A stretch of DNA of 64,000 nt from Cyclobacterium qasimii M12-11B (GTDB lineage Bacteria; Bacteroidota; Bacteroidia; Cytophagales; Cyclobacteriaceae). The stretch lies in the NCBI RefSeq assembly GCF_000427295.1, contig NZ_ATNM01000003.1, forward strand, positions 1-64,000, read 5' to 3'. The position numbers and the translations under genes were made by a program. How positions within the stretch are numbered: the first letter of the stretch is position 1; every line of letters starts with the position of its first letter. Under the pieces are notes generated by a model. It was given only the letters and a program-made list of their open reading frames with translations. It was not told where the DNA came from and made no database searches. Positions 18,536 through 27,504 of this stretch are shown one piece after another.

Positions 18536-19699
18536 TCAGGATGGTATAATTCGGGTAAAGCCTAATTCATCATCCAAATTTAGATACATCCAAAGTGCTC
18601 CCTCTCGGATAAAATATTTAGGGATTCCTCTTTTTTTGACTTCTGAAATTTCCTGATCCACTAGATGGTTGAAATTTTCATCAAAAATTGAAATATATAG
18701 AATGCTGTGTTTAATTTCTGGGAGTAAATGCATTTCCCGTTCTTTTTCTCCATACTGAATGGACGCGGCCAGTCGCAAATAGTGGTTGTTTTTAGTGTCA
18801 AAAACAATTGGACCGTACACAACTTGGCTCAGATGGTTTCTGAGTGCATTTTTTCGATCTTCTATTGAGTTTACCAGATCTCCTTCTGTATTTGGAGTTA
18901 CTTTTGATGGGAGAACAGGTGAATCGTAATAGATTGAAATCAGTGAGTCCTTTTCTGGGTACAAAACATAAAAATCATTAGCAAATTCGTGAGATACGAT
19001 GACATGTTCCTTGATGCTGCTGAAGTGAACTTTTGGGTACCATTTGTTGTAAGTACTTAAATCACCCAAAGTATAAGTTTTAAAGTGTTCTTGAGGGTCT
19101 ATGTTGTAGGATTTAATGGAATTGTTTGAGCTGTTGAGGTGTCGAAGGGATACTGAATTGTTATGATCATGTACGACAACGGCAAAGGCCTGATGATGGA
19201 AGTTGGGATTCACTACTTGGTAAAAGACCCGCTCTTCATTTAAAAGCCCTCCCTTTTCTTTAGTTACAGAATTCCAATCAAATCTATGCTGTAATTCCCC
19301 TTTGAGATTAAAGATCCCAGTACGTTCACCACCCAAAAAGAGCTGCTTCTCGGGCAATGCTTGAAAATCAGAAGTCCAAAAACCTGTGCCATTGGGGCCT
19401 TCCTGCTCGAATGGAATAGTTTTTTCGAGAGTTAAGTTATTGAGGTTAATTTGCTCGACATGATGAGTTTTATCGTCGAAATTATAAAGCATCCCGTCGA
19501 ATTCAGAATAATCCGAAAAAAGCAATTCGCTTTGTAAAAACAAAATTTTATCCTTGGAGTCTATCTGTACTGTGTCAATAGTATAGGAGAGGTGTCTTTC
19601 ATGGGAAGAATCTGGATTGCTTGTGCACGAAAAAAATAGCGCATTTCCTGTAAGGAAGACGGCGGATAGGATTTTGGAAACTTGTTTTTGTAACTGCAT
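18536..19699 (-). CDS. DUF4221 family lipoprotein
   Basis: A protein of 387 residues has a lipoprotein signal with the cysteine in NALFFSCTSNPD near residue 25. The body alternates beta-rich segments (EFDGMLYNFDDKTHHVEQINL, GTGFWTSDFQALPEKQLFLGG, GIPKYFIREGALWMYLNLDDE), the layout of DUF4221 proteins that are common and multicopy in Cyclobacteriaceae. The likely fold is a propeller on the periplasmic or surface side. Function is unknown. It stands alone, flanked by degraded DNA on both sides. Confidence 0.8.
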   Translation of the reverse strand: MQLQKQVSKILSAVFLTGNALFFSCTSNPDSSHERHLSYTIDTVQIDSKDKILFLQSELLFSDYSEFDGMLYNFDDKTHHVEQINLNNLTLEKTIPFEQEGPNGTGFWTSDFQALPEKQLFLGGERTGIFNLKGELQHRFDWNSVTKEKGGLLNEERVFYQVVNPNFHHQAFAVVVHDHNNSVSLRHLNSSNNSIKSYNIDPQEHFKTYTLGDLSTYNKWYPKVHFSSIKEHVIVSHEFANDFYVLYPEKDSLISIYYDSPVLPSKVTPNTEGDLVNSIEDRKNALRNHLSQVVYGPIVFDTKNNHYLRLAASIQYGEKEREMHLLPEIKHSILYISIFDENFNHLVDQEISEVKKRGIPKYFIREGALWMYLNLDDELGFTRIIPS

Positions 19700-20125
19700 C
19701 CGCTAAAGTAATTAAAATTTTGAGTGAAATCAGGGAGCTTTAACTAAGATTAACGATTTACAAATTCGGAATCAGTAAGGGTACTAAAGCTTCCTGTTTC
19801 CAGACGCTTGATTACAAGGTCAATTTTATCCAACTCGAATTTGAATCCTTATTCAAAAAAATCATCGAATTGGTATGTGAAAAAGATTTAACTAGCTTCA
19901 GTTTTATGTGATTATAATTATTCTTCAATTGGCATATGGAATCTCATATGATTTATAAAAATCCCAGTATGTATCGTTTTTGTTATACTCGATTTCAATT
20001 GAAAAATCATAATAAGTATCCTACCCTATTGGTGGTGTTCGGAAGGCTGCTTTGCACATAATTGATTTTATGTAAAATTTAAAAAAATAGGAAACCACCA
20101 ACCGTAGTTTGATAAATTCCTGTTA
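19700..20125. other. Gene-free stretch with a degenerate repeat copy
   Basis: No coding frame is supported. The only feature I see is one copy (19931-19998) of a degenerate element also found at 22121-22187. Confidence 0.5.
19931..19998. repeat. Degenerate 67-bp repeat, copy A
   Basis: This stretch and 22121-22187 share, in order, CAtATGGAATCTCAtATG, an ATAA..ATCCCAGTrTGTA block, and TCGATTTCA, with scattered differences. The first block is a near palindrome. No gene is encoded. The element probably spread by duplication of the surrounding segment. Confidence 0.55.
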
Positions 20126-20800
20126 TTAAAACCTATGAATAAAGACCAATAACAGCCCTTCATCCTCAAAAATTAGGTAAGTACCATCTGTAAATATCAA
20201 ATGATTCAGTACTGGCATTTCCAAACTGTTTCCAGCTTCGGTCAACCTTTTGGTTAGCCTTTTATCAGCATCGGAAGGTCTAAGGTTTCCGGAAGGGTGA
20301 TTGTGTACAAGGATGATTCCTGAGGCCAGTTGGTCGAGTTCTTTTTTGAAAATTAGTTTGGGATCGGCTAGGGTAGCGTTGGTACTTCTGGAGATGATTT
20401 TATAGAGTTTGAGTACTTGATTGTTTCGGTTTAACAATACAATGTAAAAGTGTTCCACCACTTCGTCATAAAGGAAAGGCTTCATACAATTGTAAACATC
20501 TTGAGAACAATTGATCTTGATTTTTTTATCTGGTTGTTCAAACATCCTTCTTCTACCCAATTCAAATGAAGTTACCATAGCTGTGGCCTTGGCATATCCG
20601 ATTCCTTCTATTTTCAGCCATCTCTCCATGTCCCACTTGGCCAATTCCGATAGTTTATTATTTGCCAGGGCAAGAATCTCCCGAGCTTTGTCTATAAGAA
20701 TATTCGCTATAGCAGCGATGATATGGTAGTCTGTCATGGCAGATTTCCCCTGGTTATAAAGCATCTCTGTGGGTTCTGACAATAAATTAAAACGTTTCAT
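20126..20800 (-). CDS. RadC-family JAB/MPN domain protein
   Basis: A protein of 224 residues has an N-terminal helix-hairpin-helix part (LAKWDMERWLKIEGIGYAKATAMVTSFELG) and a C-terminal JAB1/MPN metalloprotease-like domain. The JAMM signature HNHPSGNLRPSDAD is complete, at about residues 166-179. Despite the name, this family has no proven repair role; accessory copies are common on mobile elements. The N-terminus is slightly short compared with chromosomal RadC. Its 5' leader is repeated 3.65 kb away together with its first twelve codons. Confidence 0.9.
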   Translation of the reverse strand: MKRFNLLSEPTEMLYNQGKSAMTDYHIIAAIANILIDKAREILALANNKLSELAKWDMERWLKIEGIGYAKATAMVTSFELGRRRMFEQPDKKIKINCSQDVYNCMKPFLYDEVVEHFYIVLLNRNNQVLKLYKIISRSTNATLADPKLIFKKELDQLASGIILVHNHPSGNLRPSDADKRLTKRLTEAGNSLEMPVLNHLIFTDGTYLIFEDEGLLLVFIHRF

Positions 20801-21018
20801 AATGTGCTTACCGATTTTAAATCTCCTGGTACTGGAGGGCTAAATGAAGGATAAGCCCATTCCATGGGGAGTTTTTCACTAAGCACAAGGAGGAACGGAA
20901 TAAAAAAATCTCTGTCGGTCACCTCCTATTATGCCGTAGTTCCTTGGTATACCTCTGAAAATCATCTCGGATGCATGTGAAAAAATAGCCCATAGCTTTG
21001 GTGATTCATTGATTTGGC
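20769..21018. repeat. RadC leader repeat, copy 1 (functional side)
   Basis: About 250 bases covering the first codons of the RadC-like gene and its upstream leader are repeated at 24424-24651. Shared blocks include aaaacgtttcataatgtgct, ggagggctaaatga, actaagcacaaggaggaacg, cctcctattatg, and gatgcatgtgaaaaaatagc. Conservation of the non-coding leader is as high as that of the codons. On the radC sense strand it holds opposing GGAGG and CCTCC tracts that could pair. Confidence 0.8.
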
Positions 21019-21312
21019 CAAATTGGTTAACGTCTAATTATGATCCTGTTTAACATTAATTGTGCGGTACGATAGAAAAGTGTCCTAAAAATAGTTAAAT
21101 GTGTCCTAATCCCTGATTATATGCTTGACCACCTTTCACCAAAATGGTTAAACCAACGATAGAATTGTTTTGTACGAAAATTAGAAATGAGAATTTACGA
21201 AAGAATTTAAAAATAGTTGGAGGTTTCTTTCAACGAGGTACAACCTTAGAGTGTGCCGAAGGATTTTCAAAAAAAAATCGAAAAAGAGGTAAATAAAAGG
21301 CTTTACCCAAAA

Positions 21313-21383
21313 AAACCTTTGAGGTTTCATAAACCCCAAAGGTCGGCATTCGAAACCTTTGAGGTTTTCCATACCTCAAAGGT
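21313..21383. repeat. Palindromic REP-like doublet
   Basis: Two 31-base units (21313-21343 and 21353-21383) each begin aaacctttgaggttt and end in ccaaaggt or ctcaaaggt, so each folds into a hairpin. They sit ten bases 3' of the stop of the minus-strand Spy-like gene and could act as its terminator. The sequence is typical of dispersed intergenic palindromes. Confidence 0.65.
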
Positions 21384-21393
21384 CTATTGTTCC

Positions 21394-22094
21394 CTACTTC
21401 TCAAATTGCTCCTGCATGTCTTTTTTCAACGTGATGATTAACACGCCGTTTTTTCCTTTTTCACCATATTTATCGGTCGCCCATTTGTTTTTTATGACCG
21501 ACATGCCTGAAATGTCCTCTGAATTAATTTTCTCAATATCTTCAATCTCAACCATTCCATCTTTTGTTGAAAGTAACATTAATGGACTGTTTTCCGAATC
21601 TCCCGAAACACTCATTTTTACGTTCGGGTTTTTACCATCCACGATAGTCAATGGCCCAACAACTAATGGCTTGTTGGAAAAATCATATTTATCAATATCA
21701 CTGACACCTTTCAGTTCCGAAAGCTCTTTTTGCTGGGTTTCGCTGAGTTCATTTTTAATGGCAACCAAAGTTGATAACTTTTTTTCTTCAATGAATTTTC
21801 CAGGTTTAATACTATATCCAATTGCCTGAAAACTGCCTCAGGGTTGGGTTTGGTTGCGCTCAGCATTTTCTCTAACTTGGCAGAAGCTTCATCCAGATCC
21901 AATTTGCCCGTAAAGAATTCTTTGGAACTTTGGCTGTGTATCTTTTTGATTTTTTCTAACTGTTGTTCAGAAAGGGAAATGGCAAAACTGTTTTGAAATA
22001 CCAGGTTGGCAGAATACAGGTTTTCCTGAAATATATCCTGTGCATTGAGGACACCTGAGCACAGAATTATTCCAATTATAAATAGCTTTTTCAT
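21394..22094 (-). pseudogene. Spy/CpxP-like periplasmic protein fused to a TonB-plug-like tail, one frameshift
   Basis: Two frames join to a 233-residue secreted protein. The N-terminal part has a signal peptide (MKKLFIIGIILCSGVLNAQ) and a helical Spy/CpxP-like stretch (ISLSEQQLEKIKKIHSQSS ... LDLDEASAKLEKML ... VAIKNELSETQQKELSELKG) with the LTxxQ-type SETQQ motif. The C-terminal part resembles the plug-like repeat seen in BlaR-linked and TonB proteins, ending KYGEKGKNGVLIITLKK. The break lies in an A7 run near 21787; one extra A restores LKKKLSTLVAIKN. It follows the sigma/anti-sigma genes on the same strand, so it may be their envelope-side sensor or target. Confidence 0.65.
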
Positions 22095-22120
22095 GTGTTT
22101 ATAGTTTTATTTTTAGCGGT

Positions 22121-22187
22121 CACATGGAATCTCACATGGCTAATAATCATCCCAGTGTGTAACGAGTATTGTCATGATCGATTTCAT
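22121..22187. repeat. Degenerate 67-bp repeat, copy B
   Basis: This is the second copy of the element at 19931-19998, located between the anti-sigma gene and the Spy-like gene. It starts CACATGGAATCTCACATG and ends TCGATTTCATA. Confidence 0.55.
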
Positions 22188-22202
22188 ATAGATTAATTTT
22201 TG

Positions 22203-22529
22203 TTAGAAATCAGTTAAAAGAGAAGAGGTCGGGGAATCCCAAGATTCCAATTCGGTAGTGGATTCAATTTTGAATTGGAGCTCGTTGTTTTGTCCTGCTT
22301 CCAGGGTAATAATGATTACGTCGTGATTTAAGGTTCGGATAGCTTTATCTCCACTGAAAAACCAAGCCAATAAAGCCAAAGAAGCCGCAATTCCTAAAGG
22401 AATCAACCTCCATGATTTAGATTCCCTAATTTTTGGAAATTGGGGAGCCACCATTGCGGAATCCTCAGCTTTCATTTCGCTGAAGAAATTTTGCAGCTCT
22501 TGGTCTTCGGAATTATTTATTGTTTTCAT
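22203..22529 (-). CDS. Putative anti-sigma factor, single-pass membrane protein
   Basis: A protein of 108 residues has an N-terminal cytosolic segment (NSEDQELQNFFSEMKAEDSA), one membrane helix (LIPLGIAASLALLAWFFSG) near residues 45-63, and a short periplasmic tail. The size and layout fit a minimal anti-sigma factor. Its start overlaps the 3' end of the ECF sigma gene by 17 bases, which supports coupled synthesis of the pair. No zinc-finger anti-sigma motif (HxxxCxxC) is present. The call rests mainly on context and topology. Confidence 0.65.
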   Translation of the reverse strand: MKTINNSEDQELQNFFSEMKAEDSAMVAPQFPKIRESKSWRLIPLGIAASLALLAWFFSGDKAIRTLNHDVIIITLEAGQNNELQFKIESTTELESWDSPTSSLLTDF

Positions 22530-23003
22530 GCAACGTCTTCTTTAAGATAAGCTCTTTGAGGTTTCTTTTTCCTCTGTCATAATGTTTCCTGACTGAACCA
22601 ATACTGGTTTCCATGATTTCAGCGGATTTTTCCAAAGTAAGGTTATGATAGAACACCAATAGTAAAACCTCCTTTTGTCTTTCCGGCAGCATTTCAATCA
22701 ATTCTTTATGGGAGGCAGCAGTGACTTCATCTTCTGTTTCTGCTACATCAAATTCCGCTTCAAGTGGATAGGTGTTTTTACGTTCTTTTTCCATTCCTCA
22801 GCGGTAAACCTAATAACAGAAAACAGCCATGTTTTAATTTGAGACTTTTCTTTATAGATAGCTTTCCCCTCAAGAATTTTCAAATAAACCTGCTGCAACA
22901 CATCCTTGGCCAAATCCTCATCAAATGAGCAGCACTGCCTTGACCAGTGGTAAGTTGCTTGGTGAAGTTCTTTAAGGAGATTTTCCAGTTGAGGTTTTTT
23001 CAT
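22513..23003 (-). pseudogene. ECF-type RNA polymerase sigma factor, one frameshift
   Basis: The first frame (MKKPQLENLLKELHQATYHW ... LAKDVLQQVYLKILEGK ... IKTWLFSVIRFTAEEWKK) is sigma region 2. The second (ERKNTYPLEAEF ... LPERQKEVLLLVFYHNLTLEKSAEIM) is region 4 with its helix-turn-helix. They separate at an A5 run near 22790; adding one A gives EEWKKKERKNTYP and a 163-residue protein of normal ECF length. The gene is first in a three-gene minus-strand group with the anti-sigma and Spy-like genes. The sequence gaaaaagaac at the break is not a strong slippery site, so programmed frameshifting is unlikely. Confidence 0.8.
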
Positions 23004-23158
23004 TCTTAACCATTAGTGTCTAAAAGTTATTATTATATGACAGGGATACCAGATTATTTTAAAAGTTTTTCTATTCTCTATATATTATTTAAACAGTGAT
23101 TCTGTTTTAGAAAAGAATAGCGGTTTAAAATTGGTGAATATGTTCCAAAAACCTCCGA

Positions 23159-23452
23159 TCATAATGATGACCAACTTTCTTCTATGTGGTTAATCTTGTT
23201 ATATATTATTCTGACAAGCCAGCTCCCATTTTGAGTGTATGAGCCTGATGCAAGGGTTCCTTGATTATACAGAAATAAAGGAGTATTTAGTAACCGTGGA
23301 TCTACCATGTTCCGGCTCGAACCCTGTATATAGAGCCCTCTGATATATGGATCGCCATAAGGCTTAACACCCTGACACCGACAAAACGATATATCCACTG
23401 CGACAGGGTGAATTTTGATAAAGTTCTCAACTTTGTAAATACCATGAGGCAA
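23159..23452 (-). CDS. Doubtful 97-codon ORF
   Basis: The frame runs from MPHGIYKVENFIKIHPVAV to HIEESWSSL. No family, signal or membrane segment is recognised, and composition does not clearly separate it from chance. It lies 12 bases 3' of the stop of the next minus-strand gene, which is the only argument for it. Confidence 0.2.
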   Translation of the reverse strand: MPHGIYKVENFIKIHPVAVDISFCRCQGVKPYGDPYIRGLYIQGSSRNMVDPRLLNTPLFLYNQGTLASGSYTQNGSWLVRIIYNKINHIEESWSSL

Positions 23453-23464
23453 AAAACGCTCCTA

Positions 23465-24160
23465 TCATAAACGAAGGGATTGTGTGTAGTTTGTTATTGT
23501 TTCTTTTATTAAATTTAACTTTTCTTTATTCACTCCATATTGTACTTCATAGTCAAATTCTATTCCGCTAGTTATATCATTTTTTAATTTATCCAAATAT
23601 TTATCGCCTTCAAAATTTATTGCCACTTCAAGGGAAGTAATTATATTCTCTTTCGTAAAGTCTGTGGAGTTCATATCCATCATTGCAATGAAATGTTCAA
23701 GAGTATCCCCAACTTCGAATGATCTTTCTTCATAATTTGATTCATTTAAATCAATCTTAAATGTTGGTACTTTTTGTCCAATTAGGTTTAATATACAATC
23801 TAAGACTAATTCGGATTCAGAGGATTTGGTTGTAATATAGGCGTTTTGTTCATCAGAAAAGGGTAATCCAAATTTGCAATTAATATTTTCAAAAACTGCC
23901 TTTGCTACCAAAGCATTTTTCTTAATCCCCTTACCATTAAATGATGATGAAAATACCTTTTTTCTCTCAACTATTCTTTCAACATCTGGACAGAATATTA
24001 TACTAATTGATTTTAATCCATCTTCAATTTGATGAAGTTCAATTTCAATAGAGGTTCTATTTTCACTATCCCACCAGTCCAAAGGATTTGAGGCATATTC
24101 ATAAACAGCATCATCAACGCAGTCTATTCCAAATTTTAATAATAATTCGTTCATATCCAT
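23465..24160 (-). CDS. Hypothetical cytosolic protein
   Basis: About 231 residues, acidic, without signal or membrane segment. It contains LDWWDSENRTSIEIELHQIEDGLKSISIIFCPDVERIVERKK near the N-terminus, and an acidic, helical C-terminal half. I chose the ATG giving MDMNELLLKF; a TTG two codons earlier is possible. The region is A/T-rich. I recognise no family; small cytosolic proteins of this look next to decayed DNA are sometimes immunity or antitoxin proteins, but nothing here proves it. Confidence 0.5.
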   Translation of the reverse strand: MDMNELLLKFGIDCVDDAVYEYASNPLDWWDSENRTSIEIELHQIEDGLKSISIIFCPDVERIVERKKVFSSSFNGKGIKKNALVAKAVFENINCKFGLPFSDEQNAYITTKSSESELVLDCILNLIGQKVPTFKIDLNESNYEERSFEVGDTLEHFIAMMDMNSTDFTKENIITSLEVAINFEGDKYLDKLKNDITSGIEFDYEVQYGVNKEKLNLIKETITNYTQSLRL

Positions 24161-24423
24161 TTTCAAATAATTATCCTAAGCGAGTGATTTTTATTCAAAT
24201 TACACACAACAATGGGAATTATGCAACTCCCATTTCAGATCTCTCAGGGTAAGGTCATTCGTTTTCTATTCTTGTAGCCTCCATTTAGGATTATGTGTTC
24301 TGAGCAGTATTGGGCTTTTGTTTCTTTTGCAATTACCCACACATATCCGCATTATATGAAGTTTCTGTTCATAGGCTCGAAAATTTATCTCCAGCTTCTT
24401 TCAGATTCGCAGTCACAAACGAG

Positions 24424-24651
24424 GTGGGTTCTGATAATAGATTAAAACGTTTCATAATGTGCTTACAGAGGGAGCTGGAGGGCTAAATGAATGATGCGCG
24501 GGGGAGTTTTAACTAAGCACAAGGAGGAACGGAATATAAACTCTCTTTCTCTCCCCTCCTATTATGACATAGTTCCTAGGAACATCTCAGACAGTCAATT
24601 GGGATGCATGTGAAAAAATAGCCCATAAATTGGTGAGTCATTGATTGGCTA
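24424..24651. repeat. RadC leader repeat, copy 2 (truncated)
   Basis: This copy keeps the leader and, on the minus strand, the first codons MKRFNLLSEPT of the RadC-like gene, then diverges completely. It is thus a 5' fragment of a second radC copy. The rest of 24167-24863 holds no gene; the part 3' of 24660 is A/T-rich and serves as the upstream region of the histidine kinase gene. Confidence 0.8.
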
Positions 24652-24863
24652 CATCTCCTAAAGACAAATTTTCTGTTGTATTTTAAATTATACCGATTGT
24701 CAACGACCTTAATAGAAGTAATTAATTTATCTACACTATAAAAATAATTCCATTAATAGATTTAACAAACATAAAAATGTGGAATAATGTAATTAAATTG
24801 TAGTTAATGTAATATTTATTTTAACTAATATTTATTAAAACCGATCGGACGTTTTTTAAATTC

Positions 24864-26780
24864 GTGCCCCAGATTTTGCTCATTGTAGGGCTTCTAGGTA
24901 TTGGTAGCTGGTGGTTGTTAAACCAGCGAGGGGGAATGAATATTATTACCATTAAATCTCCTGTGATGGTAAAACAAATCTTTCAATTTTCTGATGCCAA
25001 CGCTCTATATTCCCTTCCAGATATCCTTGCGTTACCCAAAGCGGAATGGAAAGAAGTTTCTGCTATCAACTTTGACAAAAACAGCGGTTCCGGATGGGTT
25101 TATATCAAGGTAAAAAGTAACACAACCCAACCCTTACTTATGGAGTTACAGACTCCTTTTATTGATACTTTAAAAATATGGCTAATTGACAATGCCGGTA
25201 AGATACATGAGTTTCCGTCCACTGGATTCTCTCATTTGTCTAAAGCAAATTATAATCCGCTGAAACACCGCTATTTTCTGACTGAGCTTCCTATAAAGAA
25301 TTATCAAACCTTTGATGTGATTATCCATGGAAATAATTCTGCAGGTTATCCTATGAAATACTTTGTGAAATTTTGGAATCAACCAGAATTTATCCATTAT
25401 TCAAACGAATCCAATTGGAGGTGGGCGCTTTTTATTGGAATGATTTTAACAGTTATTTTTGTCTCCCTAGCTGCCTATTTTATCCAACAAAAGCGCATCT
25501 ATTATTATTTTGCAGCCTATATTACTTGCTTTTCGTTATATGCTTTGCTAATAGATGGATGGGGAATATACCTTGCACCATCTTTGTACAAGTATTATAA
25601 TCCCATACAAAACCCACATCTTCTTAATCTGGGCATTTGTTTTTTCTTATTGTTTAGTCGAAAATTTCTGGTCATTCCCAGCCTATCGCCGAAATGGTGG
25701 CTTCGGATCAGCCCCTGGTGGTTTTTCGCTGCCCTTGCCGGTTGTATTTTTCTAACCAATTACGGCTACATTAATTCCAATGACATTCTCTACAAAACTG
25801 GTTATTGGTTCGGAATACTCATGCTAATTTCCATTACCGTTCTTTGGGGTAGTTGTTTACGAGATTCATTTCAGCGCAAATTCCAACCTGTTTGGCTTTT
25901 ACTAGCTTCACAAGCCTTTGTAATTATTTTTCTCGTGGCCAATATTATATTGGTCAACTTAAATGCGGTATACCTTACTGTTCCGGATATACTACTTTTA
26001 AGGATAGCACTTACAGCCCAAGTTCTGCTTATTTCGATTGGATGGATCTTTCGTCAAAAGGAAATAAGGGACACTCAGGATAAACAAACCTTGCTGTATT
26101 TAGAGCAGCAAAAAGCTTTTTGGGATGCCGAGCGTGAATTGCAAGAATTAAAAATTTCCTCGTTACGTATAAGCAACGAACTCCATGTACAACGCGAACA
26201 TCTCGCTAGAGACCTGCATGATGGCATTGGTTCTCAACTTACCCATATCATTTCACGGTTAGACATCCTTTCCATATCAGACAATTCACAGCAGAAACAG
26301 CTTAAACAGTTAAGGGATTTTACCCGTGATATAAACCAAAACCTTCGGGAAACTATCTGGATTTTAAATAAGAAAGAAGTTACATGTTCCCAATTCGCAT
26401 TGAGGCTTCATGGTTATCTACAGAACCTATGGGAGGGTCAGCAATATCCCCAATTGACATGGCACTGTTCAAATCCATCTGAAAATATCATCCTTTCACC
26501 AGAAGTAGCCGTGCACCTGATGCGACTAACTCAGGAAGCAATTGCGAATATAATTAAACATGCTCAAGCCGATGAAATAGTGGTTGAATTGAGAATTAAT
26601 CCACCTCAACTAAACCTGGTGATTAAAGACAATGGCATCGGTTTCGATCCAGAGAAATCCTCATATGGATTCGGACTTGAAAATATGCGTAAGAGGGCTG
26701 CAGAAATGGGGGGTGGTATGGATTTAAAATCCGGAAATTCAGGAACGGAAATACAAGTTATCATACCTGTAACCACTTAA
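24864..26780 (+). CDS. 7TMR-DISM sensor histidine kinase (HisKA_3/HATPase)
   Basis: A protein of 638 residues starts at a GTG because the frame has no upstream ATG. It has an N-terminal membrane helix, a 7TMR-DISM extracellular beta domain (about 45-170, GWVYIKVKSNTTQPLLMEL), seven membrane spans (about 185-395), a coiled coil, then the HisKA_3 dimerisation helix HLARDLHDGIGSQ with the phosphorylated His near 452. The HATPase_c domain has DNGIGF near 588 and GFGLENMRKRA. It would sense a ligand outside the cell and phosphorylate the response regulator encoded 86 bases downstream. The ligand is unknown; DISM domains are often carbohydrate-like binders. Confidence 0.93.
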   Translation: MPQILLIVGLLGIGSWWLLNQRGGMNIITIKSPVMVKQIFQFSDANALYSLPDILALPKAEWKEVSAINFDKNSGSGWVYIKVKSNTTQPLLMELQTPFIDTLKIWLIDNAGKIHEFPSTGFSHLSKANYNPLKHRYFLTELPIKNYQTFDVIIHGNNSAGYPMKYFVKFWNQPEFIHYSNESNWRWALFIGMILTVIFVSLAAYFIQQKRIYYYFAAYITCFSLYALLIDGWGIYLAPSLYKYYNPIQNPHLLNLGICFFLLFSRKFLVIPSLSPKWWLRISPWWFFAALAGCIFLTNYGYINSNDILYKTGYWFGILMLISITVLWGSCLRDSFQRKFQPVWLLLASQAFVIIFLVANIILVNLNAVYLTVPDILLLRIALTAQVLLISIGWIFRQKEIRDTQDKQTLLYLEQQKAFWDAERELQELKISSLRISNELHVQREHLARDLHDGIGSQLTHIISRLDILSISDNSQQKQLKQLRDFTRDINQNLRETIWILNKKEVTCSQFALRLHGYLQNLWEGQQYPQLTWHCSNPSENIILSPEVAVHLMRLTQEAIANIIKHAQADEIVVELRINPPQLNLVIKDNGIGFDPEKSSYGFGLENMRKRAAEMGGGMDLKSGNSGTEIQVIIPVTT

Positions 26781-26865
26781 TAATTACGCCATTTGACGTA
26801 TTGACAGCTATTATCTTATACTTTATATTTGATAATATCAATTTATCTCTACCCTCTTCAAAAAA

Positions 26866-27504
26866 ATGATAAAAATCGGACTCGTTGAAGACAATGCCCA
26901 ACTTGGTCAGGATATCCGGGACAAGTTAGCATTGGGTGGAGAGGTAACCATAGTTTGGGAAGAGCGCGATGGATCTTCGGCATTAAAAGCCATGCAACTG
27001 GAGGCTTTACCTGATGTGGTATTAATGGATATCTCAATGCCCGGAATGGACGGTATTGAGGCCACAAGATTGGCAAAGGAAAAATATCCTAGCTTGAAAA
27101 TTCTGATGCTGACGGTAATGGATGATGAAAAAAAGCTTTTTGAAGCTTTAAAAGCTGGAGCATCCGGTTATTTGCTCAAAGAAATAAGGCCACATCTATT
27201 AAAAAACGCTATCGATGAGGTGCTTGAGGGTAGTCTACCGCTTTCCCCTTCATTAGCAAGCATGGCATTGAATTATTTAAAAGGGAAACCGAAAGCCCAA
27301 GAAAGTTTATCTCCTGAAATGGGAAAATTAAGTAAAAGGGAGCAGGAGGTGTTGCAATGGCTTAAGAAAGGGATGTCGGTGCGGCAGATTGGAGAACAGT
27401 TATTTATTTCTGATAAGACAGTAAGGAAGCATTTGGAGCATATTTATGAGAAGTTGCAGGTGCATTCGGGGAAGGAGGCGATTGCGAAGGGATTTGAGAG
27501 ATGA
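26866..27504 (+). CDS. NarL/LuxR-type response regulator
   Basis: A protein of 212 residues. The receiver domain has acidic pair E8/D9, phosphoacceptor Asp near residue 55 in VVLMDISMPGMDG, conserved Thr in MLTVMDD and Lys in GYLLKEI. The C-terminal LuxR helix-turn-helix is LSKREQEVLQWLKKGMS ... ISDKTVRKHLEHIYEKL. It is the cognate partner of the kinase just upstream. The first residues MIKIGLVEDN fix the start. Target genes are not evident, though the island downstream is a candidate. Confidence 0.95.
   Translation: MIKIGLVEDNAQLGQDIRDKLALGGEVTIVWEERDGSSALKAMQLEALPDVVLMDISMPGMDGIEATRLAKEKYPSLKILMLTVMDDEKKLFEALKAGASGYLLKEIRPHLLKNAIDEVLEGSLPLSPSLASMALNYLKGKPKAQESLSPEMGKLSKREQEVLQWLKKGMSVRQIGEQLFISDKTVRKHLEHIYEKLQVHSGKEAIAKGFER

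Noticed and set aside
21253-21441. Plus-strand frame running over the palindromic doublet
   Set aside because: It translates repeats and the 3' end of the Spy-like gene in antisense; no family similarity.
22513-23003. Programmed -1 frameshifting in the sigma gene
   Set aside because: The site lacks a canonical X-XXY-YYZ heptamer in the zero frame and no downstream hairpin is obvious. Eight other genes show similar homopolymer breaks, so a shared artefact or mutation process is simpler.
23060-23160. Possible promoter for the sigma operon
   Set aside because: No convincing TAnnTTTG with a -33 box was found on the minus strand upstream of 23003.
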